The notes under the pieces: generated by a model | Seen by the model: the letters and a program-made list of their open reading frames with translations, nothing else | The model's database searches: none | What the model was told of the DNA's origin: nothing | Shown here: positions 44,495-55,524 of the stretch, in pieces | How positions within the stretch are numbered: the first letter of the stretch is position 1 | How the letters are laid out: every line of letters starts with the position of its first letter | NCBI RefSeq assembly: GCF_050436995.1 | Contig: NC_134771.1 | Location: forward strand, 5,869,501-5,933,500 | Source of the DNA: Anticarsia gemmatalis | Taxonomy: Eukaryota; Arthropoda; Insecta; Lepidoptera; Erebidae | Length of the DNA stretch: 64,000 nt | Direction of reading: 5' to 3' | Position numbers and translations under genes: made by a program

Positions 44495-45050
44495 GATTAT
44501 TTAAAGACATTAACTTTATTATATAATCTCTCGAATTAAAAGATTTGGACTATAAATAGATTAATTTAAATGAAATAAGACCATTATTTTCAATTCTCAA
44601 TATAGACTTAAGCCCACACCCACTCGCTTTTAAATGTCAACGTAGTTCAAGCCGCTCAATGGCTTTTCTTAATAATTTTATATCAATTGATTAATTATAT
44701 CATCATTTGGCTTTCGGTATGTATTTAGAAGTATATAGTATGTTTATCAGTTTGTTAGTAACCATAGTACAAGCTCTGCTTAGTTTGGAATCAAATATTC
44801 ATAATTGGCAATATTCATTATTTATCTATGTGCCAAATTTCATCAAAATTCATTCAGTACTTTATGCTTAAAAGATTGACAAACATTTATACATCCTCAC
44901 AAACTGTCGCATTTATAATTGAAATATTATTGTATCAAAATAAAACATTTTTACAAAGTCTACCATAAATATAAATCTAGTCAAACAATCCGCAATGAAA
45001 GTAGTCAACAAGCGTACTTTTTTAATTCCCCATTTCATATTCCACCCCTT
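44495..45050. other. AT-rich sequence with SINE and Helitron scraps
   Basis: 44634-44680 is a scrap of the 24176-24440 family. 44700-44815 is the 3' part of the second tRNA-SINE family (AGTACAAGCTCTGCTTAGTT). 44818-44925 is a Helitron-like body (GCCAAATTTCATCAAAATTC). Confidence 0.55.
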
Positions 45051-45052
45051 TG

Positions 45053-45107
45053 TCCGGTTATAACCGGAGTGTACCACTTATAACCGGTTATGGCCGGATT
45101 ACGCCGG
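45053..45107. promoter_or_regulatory. palindromic CCGGTT/AACCGG cluster (Grainyhead-like)
   Basis: TCCGGTTATAACCGGA (45053-45068) is a perfect 16-bp palindrome. ATAACCGGTTAT (45080-45091) is a perfect 12-bp palindrome holding AACCGGTT, the Grainyhead consensus. Two more CCGG cores follow in GGCCGGATTACGCCGG (45092-45107). Such spacing and density in AT-rich DNA suggest a regulatory module. Occupancy by Grainyhead is inference. Confidence 0.45.
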
Positions 45108-45189
45108 TAACCAGTAGGATGTCCATAGGTTTTTATGAACGTATTCCGAATGTTACATCCCTTAGGTGTTTAATGGGTATTTAGCACAG

Positions 45190-45204
45190 CCCCTATTATA
45201 GGGG
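45190..45204. repeat. CCCCTATTATAGGGG inverted repeat
   Basis: Seven-base arms around a single T, 85 bp downstream of the palindrome cluster. Function unknown. Confidence 0.7.
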
Positions 45205-46388
45205 TTGGGGGTTAATAAAGGGTGTTTATTTGGGCTTTTTGCCGGATGGTTAATGATAAGCGAAGATAGCATAATGTTGTGGTAAAGATGGTGAAATTTT
45301 TATCTTTTTTTGCTCGAATTGTTGCCTCAGATTTGTTGTGAGAATTTAAAGTAATAAATTATTTGTTTGAAAAGATAAAATGCATATTTGTTTACAAATA
45401 CTGTAGTTCGAATGTCTGTCTGTTTTCCTGCTTTTCTGATCCTCTTTCACTGCTAAACTAGAAAACCAATTTTGACAAACGTCATATAGATAGTTGAAAT
45501 TAATGAGGCAAGGGAAGTTTGTAAGGATCTTACCAAGAAGCGTTTTTTGGTCTCTGACTACCTCTGGAAAATGGTGTCAGTGAAGGATTTTTTCTTGCTT
45601 TACCCAGAATTATTAGTAAGTACTTGATCTCTTTCGTTATCTGATTTTGAGAGGAGACCTATGTCCTATATACCCAGTTTTAATCTAGGTCCAAAATGAT
45701 TTAAAAGATTTTTAACACCGATACTTGTTCTGGAATATAGCCAAAATGAAGTTTCACGAGCGATTAACTTGAATTATAGCCTTTGAGGCTATATTATTTA
45801 ATAACGAAATCTGCTGTTATATCGAATAATCATTGCACGGAGTTTAAAATGGGTTATTTTTGTTGAAAAGACCTAAACGATGACATAATCTCTTTAAGCT
45901 CCAGATATATGTGATAAAGTTTAAGTTTTCTTACGTTCAGCTGTTAATTATAAAGTAAAAAGTTGGTTTGATATTAAAGGGATAACTAATGAGTGACATT
46001 TTGTGATAATTCGAACCTTTAGAAAGTTCTTTTGGGTTTCAAAGCTGGTTGTAACACTAAAAAAACAATAAATTTGATGTGTAGAATAAATTTTACACAG
46101 CGTCTTTAATAAACTGAAATTTACATATATTACAACAGTTTACAAACTAATATAATATCTAAAACAAGCTGTAGTTTGTTGCAAAAATTAATCTACAAAT
46201 TATCCCTACAGTCTTTTCAACCAAACTGAAAGATGTCACATTTGACAGCTGTCAAATCACACCCACACACATTTAATTCAACTATAGAAATACACAATGT
46301 GTTACAATTTTATCTGAAACAGGAAACATACCCACCCTTGCTGTACCCGTATGAGAGAGGGTTGCTAATTATCCTCTTTTGTTTGCAG
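45205..46388. other. AT-rich sequence with an RTE-like scrap
   Basis: 45500-45590 is an RTE-like LINE fragment (GAGGCAAGGGAAGTTTGTAA). The rest is unrecognised. The 72-codon frame at 46233-46451 happens to run through the candidate microexon and is not itself supported. Confidence 0.45.
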
Positions 46389-46409
46389 ACGCTGACCGCA
46401 GTGCGAGAG
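46389..46409 (+). other. candidate 21-nt microexon
   Basis: ACGCTGACCGCAGTGCGAGA-G lies between a strong acceptor (CCTCTTTTGTTTGCAG, with a CTAAT branch-point-like pentamer about 24 nt upstream) and a perfect donor, GAG|GTGAGT (46410-46415). Its length is a multiple of three. One frame is open (TLTAVRE), another has a stop. The segment is 62% G+C in very AT-rich flanks. It could belong to a long plus-strand gene with the first exon at 28381. No flanking coding exon is visible, so this rests on splice signals alone. Confidence 0.45.
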
Positions 46410-47812
46410 GTGAGTTCTTTACGATTGTTTTATTGGAAAATGGACGACTGATTTAGAAAGTGTTTAAATACAATATTTTATACTCAAGTAGGACAATGTT
46501 AGAAAAAAATAAAGACAGTTAAGTGTACGATCGCTTTGCTCAAAAAATGTTTGTTAACCAGAAATTCTATTTTTTTCATTCTAAATTATAATATTATAGA
46601 ACAGCTACTTAAAGCAAATCACAACATAATGATTATTTTTGAAACTGGGGTCAAGTGATATTAGTACTAAGCGTGTTTAGCGCAGACAAATATTTCTTAA
46701 AAAAAATATATTTTCAGATTTATGGTAAATCTTACTGCATAGTAAACATATGACGCGTATTATGTTTTAAGAAAATATAAAAAAGTACAATTTACATAAA
46801 GTAGGTACAACTGGACCTGAAACTCTTAGTAGAATTATTAGTCATCTATTCTATTAAATAAATGACCTCAACTCAAAATTTTTGTATATTACCCAAGTAC
46901 TATCGAACCTAAAACATCGTGGTCCAGTTTTTATACCAGTCACCTTAACCACAGCACCACAAACGGACATTTTCACCTTAATTTGATACTTAAGCCTATA
47001 ATAAAATATTCTAAACCCACAAAGGGTACGGAAATACACAGATAAAGCCACAACTACACCCAGTTTCAGCCCCGGAAGTGGGGGGTAGGGGGTGAAATCG
47101 GGGGTAAATATTATAAAATGTATGAGATTAAATATTTAGGTTAAAAATATTTTTTGGTTTAACGATTATGGTGTGTATTCTTGGTTGTAAATACTTTAAA
47201 AAAAGGTTAGGGGTTGATTTTTTTTATTGTTTTCAATGTTCATAAGATCTATTCATGAAATTTCAATGCAAAATGTTAAGTTTCTAAGTCCAGTAGTGTC
47301 GGTTGTTTTCAGTCAGTTTCTCTTTTCATACCTTTCATGTCTTTCTGGGATTTTACAGACATACTAAATATTACGTTTTTTCCCAACTACTATTGCTTAT
47401 AAATGTTTTACATTCATCACAAAATTCATTCACTTTAGTCGCATTAACATACATATTATGGGAGTCGAACCCAAGCCACTACAATCAGTATTAAACACAG
47501 TAGCAGTTATATTACAAATAAAAATATGTTTGAAAACAAAATTTTGTGTAACATTTATCTTGTTCTTATCAAACACTCACACATTTATACTTACATGTAT
47601 AATATACATGTGTGTGTGTGTGACTAGACAGACAGTATTGTATTTGGTAAATGATGTTCAAAGTTTTGAAAGCATTTTTAGAAGAGTATACTATTAAAAA
47701 AATATTTGAGAATATTTCTATTATTTCTTAATTATTGTTATTTGTTGATAGTTTTTGCTTATAACGTTACCAATTCATTGTTTTATAATGGTCATTTAAG
47801 CTTTATTCTTGA
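46410..47812. other. AT-rich sequence with SINE head
   Basis: 46890-46980 on the minus strand is a tRNA-like SINE head (GTGGTGCTGTGGTTAAGG as A box, TTAGGTTCGATAGTA as B box). A short TG run is at 47608-47622. Other small frames are unsupported. Confidence 0.45.
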
Positions 47813-48036
47813 CTAGCTTCTTCCTACGACTTCCTACGTATGAAAAGATTACCTGTATAAGATTTTTTTTCCCGAGAAATCTTTTTCTCCTGTATCGTGT
47901 ATTATATCCTGTTAATACAGGTTACAAATTGCCTCTGGGCCAAATTTTACTAAAATCTGTTCAGTAGATTTTGCGCGAAAGAGTGACATACATATATCCA
48001 TTCAGACAAATTTAGGTATTTATAATATTAGTAGGA
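47813..48036 (-). mobile_element. Helitron-like element, decayed but with both ends
   Basis: The minus strand starts TCCTACTAATATTATAAATA and ends GAAGAAGCTAG, with A|T flanks (47812, 48037). TTTTACTAAAATCTGTTCAG lies inside. Length 224 bp. Confidence 0.7.
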
Positions 48037-48269
48037 TTTGTTATTAGGTCAAAAATAAGTAAATATTTTAAGTAAAAAAAGCAAGTTTATTTCCTAGTCC
48101 AAAGTTTCATTAAAACGGACAAGCGTTTTTCATATTTTTCGTTATATTTTTTATACAGCAAGATGAAGTTATAAAAATGTTTCCGTTTTAAGTTAATTTA
48201 ATAAAGTTTTTGAGGTTATATTAAAGTCCAGTAGGAGAATATTTTCTTTTAATACAACAAGAGCAGTCA

Positions 48270-48385
48270 TAGCCAAATCGACGTGGTCGATGGTTCGAAC
48301 CCGAGGCAACACACCAATGACTTTTCAAAGTGATGTGTGTATTAGAAATATTGATCACTTGTTCTAACGGTGAAGGAAAACTTAT
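48270..48385 (+). mobile_element. tRNA-derived SINE, head and body fragment
   Basis: CATAGCCAAATCGAC (A box region), GGTTCGAACCCGAGGC (B box), CACACCAATGACTTTTCAAA and GATCACTTGTTCTAACGGTG match the 12010-12342 family and stop before its tail. Confidence 0.75.
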
Positions 48386-48390
48386 TATAC

Positions 48391-48545
48391 TTACTTACTA
48401 ATAATATAAAAAAATGCGAAAATTAATAAAGTCTTTTAAGCACGCTTTTATGACTAAACTGCTTAATTGATTATTTTGAAATTTCGCATAGTTGTAGTAT
48501 AAGATCTGTGCTCACACATAGACTACTTTAATTTTCAAAAATCAT
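48391..48545 (+). mobile_element. Helitron-like 5' fragment
   Basis: TTACTAATAATATAAAAAAATGCG, shortened here to its first part TTACTAATAATATAAA, followed by TGACTAAACTGCTTAATTGA. The CTAG end is not found. Confidence 0.45.
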
Positions 48546-48982
48546 CCCCCAAACGGGTTAAATAGGGGTAAAACAAAATACCGATACCTCAGTAACGTTG
48601 ATCAATATTCGCACCCGTTTACGAAAAACATAACAATTATTATAAAAATAAATGTTATTGTAGCCTTAACGATAATTATGGGATGTGGGCAACAAAATTT
48701 TATATGAAACGCTTTGATTCGATACAAAAGGGAATAATTTCTAAGTAAAATTTTTGGGGCAAAATTATTTTGCTTTTGAAACAAAAGGTAGTTTTTAGGT
48801 ATAGTAGGTTTTTAATTCTTGCTGATACTGAGTATGAAGTCTATACATTTATATAAATTTAATATAGAGATAGTTAATAACCTTAGATCAAGCATAAGTG
48901 AACAAGCAAAAAATATGTGTGCGTTATATTATTATTTTTTTAAATGTTCATACATATAATGATACATACATTTGTATAGATA

Positions 48983-49115
48983 AGTTCATAAAATCACGCC
49001 TTTTACCCATAGGGGTAGTCAGAGACAAAAAAACGCCACTTATTACGATCCATACAAACTTCCTTAGCTTCATTCACATCCATACATCTTGTCATATAAG
49101 ACTTACAAATATTTT
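48983..49115 (-). mobile_element. RTE-like LINE 3' end fragment
   Basis: AAATCACGCCTTTTACCCAT, AGGGGTAGTCAGAGA and ACAAACTTCCTTAGCTTCAT. Confidence 0.55.
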
Positions 49116-49953
49116 TATCTTACACAAATTACACAGCAATTAGTTATTTCTAAATACACTAAGAAAATAAGGTCAGAAACCCCAAATTCAGCCCCCAAGC
49201 GTTAGTTTTGACTATGTTCATCCAACTAAAACAATTTTGAGATCAAACGCTAACTGAAAAATAATAATCTGCCGCTGAAATAGCGGAGCTGAAATGCAAA
49301 CTTTAGGAAAGCAAAGTCGTAATTATTCTCTTGGGCTGTAAAATAGGGTAACGACCTTAGTAATGAGAGGAGCGAGAGCGATAGCGGAAACAGAGGCGAG
49401 TCAATGGTATTACATATTTTAAATCTGATTTCTTGAAATAACAATAATATACTCTATTGTATGTACAGTGTGTTTGCCAATGACGAAGACGATCGGAGTT
49501 CGATTCTTCTAAATTAAGATAATGATGTAGAGTTTTACCTTGGATAAAGTTTCATAGCAGAAAGGAAAGTCCATTATGTAAATTTGGAAAGTCCTTTATT
49601 GCATGGATATACTTTACTATTTCTACTAGCCTTTTTAAAGCAATATTATCAGTATCAAATCGTATTATGTTATTTAAAATCGACTATTTTAGGACAAACA
49701 TTAGTCGTAGATAGACTACAACTTTGAGTATCACAAAAAATGCGATCTTAACTAAATTCAAATCTCGTATGATAACATCTCCAGACGCTACTTCCAGTTA
49801 ATTTACACTCTAAATAATGTTCTACCCGCTCCGCTTATGAAAACCGCTGTCGCCCATCACTATATCACCTCCCGACCTACATACCACAATGGGCATGATC
49901 TTTTAACGCCGCTCTTTGTTCTGCTATGTGTTCAGCGTTAATAAGGCTTTATG
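49116..49953. other. AT-rich sequence, nothing firm
   Basis: 49465-49505 has a decayed B-box-like GGAGTTCGATTCTTC. 49830-49950 is GC-richer and leads into the CRE pair. Confidence 0.4.
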
Positions 49954-49975
49954 TGACGTCATAACGGTGACGTCA
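49954..49975. promoter_or_regulatory. tandem pair of CRE palindromes
   Basis: TGACGTCA at 49954-49961 and again at 49968-49975, within a 14-bp direct repeat (GTGACGTCATAACG, GTGACGTCATACGG). This is the binding palindrome of CREB/ATF bZIP factors. It lies in a GC-richer patch about 3.4 kb upstream of the candidate first exon at 53190-53371. Confidence 0.5.
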
Positions 49976-52480
49976 TACGGGTCCGGCCCTTTACGGTCGC
50001 CTTTCGAGGTGAAATGTATGATGTGTGAATTTTTGGTTGATGTTTAATTTAATTTTGTAAAAGAATTTAAGTTGGGTTTTGAATTTGTTTAAAGGGAAAT
50101 TGTGGTGATGAAATGATGCTTTTAAATTACAGTTTGCTCTAAAGCTATCGGTTGGTTTTACAAACAAATGCAGTACTAAGAGTCGGTTTGGAAGAGGTTA
50201 TAAATATACAATTCATTGTCGTATAGATTTTTTTGTTATAAAACACATAACTCCTAAATTCCAGATTTAAGTTCAAACCTATTTCTTTTCATTTTTAATT
50301 AAATTATTAAACACTGCAAGTAAATCATATACTCTCTGTGTAATAAGAAACCATATATTATTTACTGTTATGTGCTAAATATGTATAGCGGGTTTAAAAT
50401 ATCACTATTAATGATTTTCCCAAAATCAACCCCTTCAAACGGGTTGAACTTCCACCCCAAAAATCCCAAACAATAGCTAGTTAATAAAAAACGTCCATCA
50501 AAAATGTTTTAAAAAAGTATTTTTCAACTTTTGGTCGGAATTTTCTAGAAAAAAGTAACCCATTATAGCTTGTGTTACACCACAGACGCACTTGCGAAGA
50601 AACTTGGTACACTGTTCGACACTTAGCAGTAAGACTTTACAGACGCCATCTTTTTTTTCCACCCCAAGTTTTTGAGTTAAAATAGGGGTGTTTAATTTTT
50701 TTTTTGTAGTGATTATGAATTGTTGTAACGGGGAAAATATCGTGAAATGTTTATGTGTTTGAAAGTTGTTTCAATGATTTTTTAAGAATGTAAAGTCTGT
50801 ATTTGTTAGGCGTACTGTATTTAAGCCTAAATCTTCTTATATATAGAAAAGATATATGTCCAGCAGTGGGATAGTAGTAGGTTAATTACATTCGTTTTGA
50901 CATTAAATTCGGTCTATAATACAACATGTTTTTAAGACTTACGTGATACTAAAGTAGCCAATGAAAATGAAAAAAATAGGTGTAAGTTCTCAATTGATTA
51001 TAAATTTATCAATTTTGTTCCATTATTGATTTTAGATACACTTCTCCAAACATAGTTTCCTTACGAGTGCCTTCTATATGATATGAATAATATTTCATAT
51101 ACTAATGTAGAATAATGTGCTATATACATTCGTTGATATACATAATATCACTTCAGTTATAACCACAAATTTCAACAACAAGACATATTTCATTTCAACA
51201 TATACAACATTTTACACCTAATTGAGCTAAGCAGAGTACAGCGATTACATAACCAACCCACTTTCCACCCTAAAGTGGGGTGACGAAGGTAACCCTGTGA
51301 CGTCACGAAATATTTCGCAACGCTCAAATTCTATGTCAGAACACACGGTAAAGTTAATGTTTTTATCAAAAATACTTACTTTGATGCTTTCACAAATATT
51401 TTATGGTTTTGTTGAACATATTTTTGGGCGACATTTTTGAAACGGTTTGGGAATGTTTTGTTGTTCGTAGGTTTCTTATGGTAGTGTTATATAGATTTTA
51501 TATTTGATAGTATATTAGTTGATTGGTATAAGCATTCGCCTCTTTGCAGAAATTATTGAAGGTTTAAAGCTAAGGCCTGAGATATAGGCTAATATTAAAG
51601 AATTTCGAAATAATAACTTAATAATATAATAGTGACTTACAAAAGTAATTGAAAGTTCAAATACTTTAGGCTAAAAACTTGACGTCTTACACACTTACTT
51701 TTTGAATTTGTAAGTCTTTTTTTGTATCTTACTTTGTATGCGTAATTTGATAATTAATCGATAATAAATACATAGTGTATTCAATATAGTTTCCTATATT
51801 GCAAAACATATTTAACAATACGTTACAAATGTAATGGTAAAGGAAAACATAACACAATATTCTTGTATGACCATACATTTTAAAAGAGTACAAAGTACCT
51901 TACAGGCCCTTTATTAAAACAGCGTAATGAACTTTGTCCGGCGGAATTCGCGGAAAATATCTGTTCTTATATTCACGATTTGTAATTGTCTGTTTGTTAC
52001 GATTTCACTGCTGAAGCAATTTTAATTAAATTTAACATGGAGATATTAAAAAACTTAAGGTCAAATATAAGCTACTTTTAATTTTATAATCAATCCATAG
52101 GGATTGTTTATAAAATTAAAAGTAGTAGCATAGGCTACTAAAAGAGGGGGTGAAACTGAACCCGTACCTAGCCACGTCTGTACCCGCTAATTAACTTTTT
52201 TAGACTTTATTACTATCCCACTGCTGGGCAATGACTAGTCCGTACTCATCAAATCGGTGCACTCAATAAAAGCTAAAACAAATATAAAATATCAGACGAT
52301 TTGAAAACCTACTCCTTTTGTCCAAGTCGGTTAAAAATTCACACATTGAAACTAACATACTAATAAACATTTACAATGTGTAAACGAACAAAACTATTAC
52401 AATCATTCAGAACTAATAAAACGGACGCGCGGACGTCGACAAATCAAATATGAATATTTCAAATATTTCATACACTCACG
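49976..52480. other. repeat-poor AT-rich sequence
   Basis: Includes CCCACTTT-CCACCCT-AAAGTGGG (51257-51279, perfect 8-bp arms), another CRE TGACGTCA (51298-51305), and LINE/SINE tail scraps at 50858-50890 and 52208-52235. No gene is supported. Confidence 0.4.
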
Positions 52481-53189
52481 ATTTAAATGGGCTACAAAAG
52501 GTTGAGCACCGCTGGCACTGAACATACTGCGCTGTGATTGGTCGATCGCTAACGGACAATGCAGGAGTGCAGCGCTTTAGGACGCTTTAATATTTGAATT
52601 TAGATTCTTTGTTGGAGAATCAACGGTTGCATGTTTTTTTTTATTTTTAAATGATTATGATTGGTTGATGAATGTTATTGGATATTACGTCATCATTTTT
52701 GGTCTTAAAGAAAACATAATAAATAGGTAATGGGAGTTATTTTAGATATTTGTCCCAAATAGACCTTTTACTATGAATTATATTGTAAAAATAAATCGCC
52801 CTAGAATCTATGAAGACTGTATTTCAATAAATACTAAACACTGTATTTTGACAGTACCTAACTTTCATTTAATTATTTTTGAGGAATTTGTTTGTCTTTT
52901 TCGTTAATACGTTTTAATTTTAACTTCCAACACATTACAGTACAATAATTATCAAATATTATTCTTCAATAATAATTAAATTACAACAACAATAATTTCA
53001 AAACCGTCTCCAATGTTAAAAAACAGAAACATTTAAACAATTTAAGCAACAAATTTTGAATACAAAGCAAAAAAATACATAACATGAAATAATCTTATAC
53101 ATAAAGCGCTTCAGCGCATCAAAAACGTAAACCCATCGCCTCCCTTCGCCTATTTCTGATAGTCATTCACTTCATTCAACAGTCGTTTC
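52481..53189 (+). promoter_or_regulatory. possible promoter-proximal region of the 53.2-kb exon
   Basis: 52500-52580 is GC-richer, with GATTGGTCGATCGC (inverted CCAAT) and GCAGTGCAGCGC-like short repeats. 53106-53117 is GCGCTTCAGCGC. No TATA box stands at the right distance from the initiator-like TCAGT. Weak evidence. Confidence 0.25.
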
Positions 53190-53371
53190 AGTACGAACTC
53201 GCTTCTCATACAACACAGACGTCTGTCCGTTCAGAAATCAATCAAAAAAATACAAAATTTTCATCTAAATTTTAGAACGAAACGTCTATGTTCATTTCGC
53301 GCGCGTGTGTCAAATTTTGACGTTTCAAAATGGCGGATAGTGCTTTTTTTTGCGTGTATTACAACAAAACG
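53190..53371 (+). CDS. candidate first exon, 5' leader plus 14 codons
   Basis: An arthropod-type initiator TCAGT (53188-53192) precedes a leader with one short upstream frame (53288-53320, 10 codons plus stop). The main ATG at 53330, in AAAATGG context, opens MADSAFFCVYYNKT. The exon then stops at a perfect donor, ACG|GTGAGT (53372-53377), in phase 0. Coding part: 53330-53371. The leader is GC-richer than its surroundings and has TTCGCGCGCGTGTG and ATGGCGGA. I do not recognise the peptide. The next exon must lie far downstream; it was not found in this window. It may be an alternative first exon of the gene starting at 28381, which would be inference only. Confidence 0.42.
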
Positions 53372-53814
53372 GTGAGTCGATTTTTAAAAATAGTTTTTTG
53401 TTTAGATTTTTGTTGTTGCTAAGCTGAAAATTTATTGTTTTAAGTTTCTTTCCTATGTGTAAATGTTTGGCCGTATTTCGAAGGGCATAGTGTGTTGCTA
53501 TGTAAATGTTTTATGTAAAATTTTCCCTGTTTTAGGCGTAGTTCGTTTTCATTAACGTAATTGAAATGTAGGGTGACCATATACATATTTTTTGAAGACT
53601 TTTTCCAAGTATTTTGTATAAACGACATTTTTTTAATATTTGTAACAATCTTTCCTTGTCTGACTTGCTAAATTAAAAGTTTATTTGAATTAATAATTTA
53701 ATTTACCTTATTGTATTGTAATAATAGTTTAGCAAATATATTGTAATTTTCCTTTTTGGTGCGTTACATTCAATTGTCTATGTCACAATAAATCATAACT
53801 AAATTCGAATAAAT
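53372..53814. other. AT-rich sequence, putative intron start
   Basis: No repeat or acceptor that pairs convincingly with the 53371 donor. Confidence 0.35.
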
Positions 53815-53895
53815 TCAGTGCCTTAACCGGGATTCGAACCTAGCACTCGCGAAGAATCGATAGGCGTTCGTATGGCGCTCGCACAAATAGCCTAA
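53815..53895 (-). mobile_element. tRNA-like SINE fragment
   Basis: On the minus strand TAGGTTCGAATCCCGGTTAA is a good B box. The A box side is unclear. The 120-codon minus-strand frame across 53815-54177 is a shadow of SINE, LINE scrap and microsatellite. Confidence 0.45.
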
Positions 53896-53989
53896 GTGTA
53901 GGTAAAAGTACTCAAAATCTAGACCAGTTTTTCCTCTCTGAAGAGTGATATAAGTGTAATTTTTCGACCACATTAAACTCAAATGTAAA

Positions 53990-54172
53990 GTGAATGAAGC
54001 AATAAAAGCTTGCAAAGATGATGTTCTTTGGTATCTGCCTACCCACGTGGGGAGCAGGCGTGATTTTATGCATGTATGTCTGTACAAACGTTTGTCTGTC
54101 TGTCTGTCTGCTTTTATGTATGTACGTATGTTTGTAAGTATGTACGTATGTTTGCATGTATGTCTAAAGTCA
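53990..54172 (+). mobile_element. RTE-like LINE 3' end with microsatellite tail
   Basis: AATGAAGCAATAAAAGCTTG, GGTATCTGCCTACCCACGTG and GGCGTGATTTTATGCATG, followed by (GTCT)n at 54092-54112 and a degenerate (GTAT)n run to 54165. Confidence 0.6.
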
Positions 54173-54611
54173 AGCAAGTTCCCTACAATATTCCGTTATT
54201 GATTGATATCATATGAGCGTACAAGATGCCCCAGGGACCAATTAGTTTAATAACTCGTGTCAGACCTAAATTGCCTATACTGGTATTACACAACGAAGTG
54301 ATTTTCTAATGGCTCTATTTCTCGAAAACTATACAACCAATTTTTATGAAACTTATATCGACTAAGAGGTGGAAAAATAAGCTTTAATTCTGTGTCATTT
54401 TTGTCAAAATCTGTAATATAGTTTAGAAGTTATTCACCTCAATTTATTCAACATATGTATTTTAATAGCGGATATCAGTAAGAAGCGAATACTTAAAGCA
54501 TTAAACATCTTCCTGTGTCCAGTCTTACAGCGATTAAAATAATATACGATCTGTATCTATAATGCAATCCATATTGGCTGCCAATACAGTTTATATAGGG
54601 TCTCTATGTGA
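54173..54611. other. AT-rich sequence, nothing recognised
   Basis: No supported gene, repeat terminus or RNA. Confidence 0.45.
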
Positions 54612-54770
54612 CCACGTGGACATACCACACGTCTCCTCTCGCCATGAAAAAAATGTTAGCCCTTGATTCCACCACGCTAGCTAAATGCGGGGACTATGCA
54701 TCCCTTCAGTAACTGTTTCACAAAACCCTCAGGCTTGCATTTAACTTGGCTTGATGACAATCAAAATAAT
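54612..54770 (-). mobile_element. tRNA-derived SINE fragment
   Basis: GTCTCCTCTCGCCATG, TTGATTCCACCACGCTAGCT and CCCTTCAGTAACTGTTTCAC match the minus strand of the 12010-12342 family. Confidence 0.6.
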
Positions 54771-54784
54771 ATTAATTTTACAAT

Positions 54785-54885
54785 CCTGTATAACAAGATG
54801 TATGGATGTGAATTAAGCAAGGGAAGTTTGTAAGGATCGTACCAAGTGACGTTCTCTGGTCTCTGCCTAGTGGCTTCAGCCTCCG
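54785..54885 (+). mobile_element. RTE-like LINE 3' end fragment
   Basis: Reads AREVCKDRTK around 54814-54845 with a stop just before and after, then GGTCTCTGCCTAGTGGC. This copy shows the KDR motif most clearly. Confidence 0.6.
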
Positions 54886-55238
54886 GTATCTTTATAAAAA
54901 AATGTCTAAAAAGTCTTTATGAAAAAGGCGTATTTTTATGTATTTATTATAATATGAAAAGATTCGTTTCACGTCTATGACAATAACGCGTATTTTTATT
55001 TATGTAACCGAATTTGATTCTTTTACACTATAAATCTTATAATAATGTCCCAAAAACAACTATATTTGGCCCCATTAGTTAAATAAAACGTTAAACTAAT
55101 GCTTTAGTAACAGAAACGTGCTCTCACAGTTACTCAGGGACTTAAATCATGCAAATAGTCGCCGTATCCGCAGCTTCAAATGAGACAAATCAATTGGTTT
55201 GCGTTCTGCGTCATAAGAGACTTCTAATGTTACAATTT
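54886..55238. other. AT-rich sequence, nothing recognised
   Basis: GCGTATTTTTATGTATTTAT-like phrases occur twice (54929 and 54988), too short to interpret. Confidence 0.4.
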
Positions 55239-55475
55239 ATTGATGTGTGCTACAAAATTGTGTGATGAGATGATAACTCAGGAATGGATAGACAGATTTT
55301 AATGGAATTTGGCGCATAGACAGTTTGTCCGATAGCTTAGTTTAGAACAGCATTATTGATGTGTGCTACAAATTGTCTGTACGTTTGTGAGATGATAACT
55401 CAAGAATGGCAATGCAGATTTTGATAGAATTTGACGCGTAGACAGTTTCTTAGTCCGATAACTTAGTATGGTGCC
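55239..55475. repeat. 116-bp tandem duplication
   Basis: Unit 1 (55239-55354) and unit 2 (from 55355) both carry ATTGATGTGTGCTACAAA, GAGATGATAACTCA, CAGATTTT and TAGACAGTTT in the same order. The internal phrase resembles the conserved middle of the Helitron-like elements, so this may be a duplicated Helitron fragment. Confidence 0.8.
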
Positions 55476-55524
55476 TTGGATACGATTTATCTTTCTAATG
55501 GATAATTATGTGTGTTTCAAAATA

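Noticed and set aside
53815..54177. 120-codon minus-strand frame rich in Y, H and T
   Set aside because: Its N-terminal half is translation of a GTCT/GTAT microsatellite and an RTE-like fragment.
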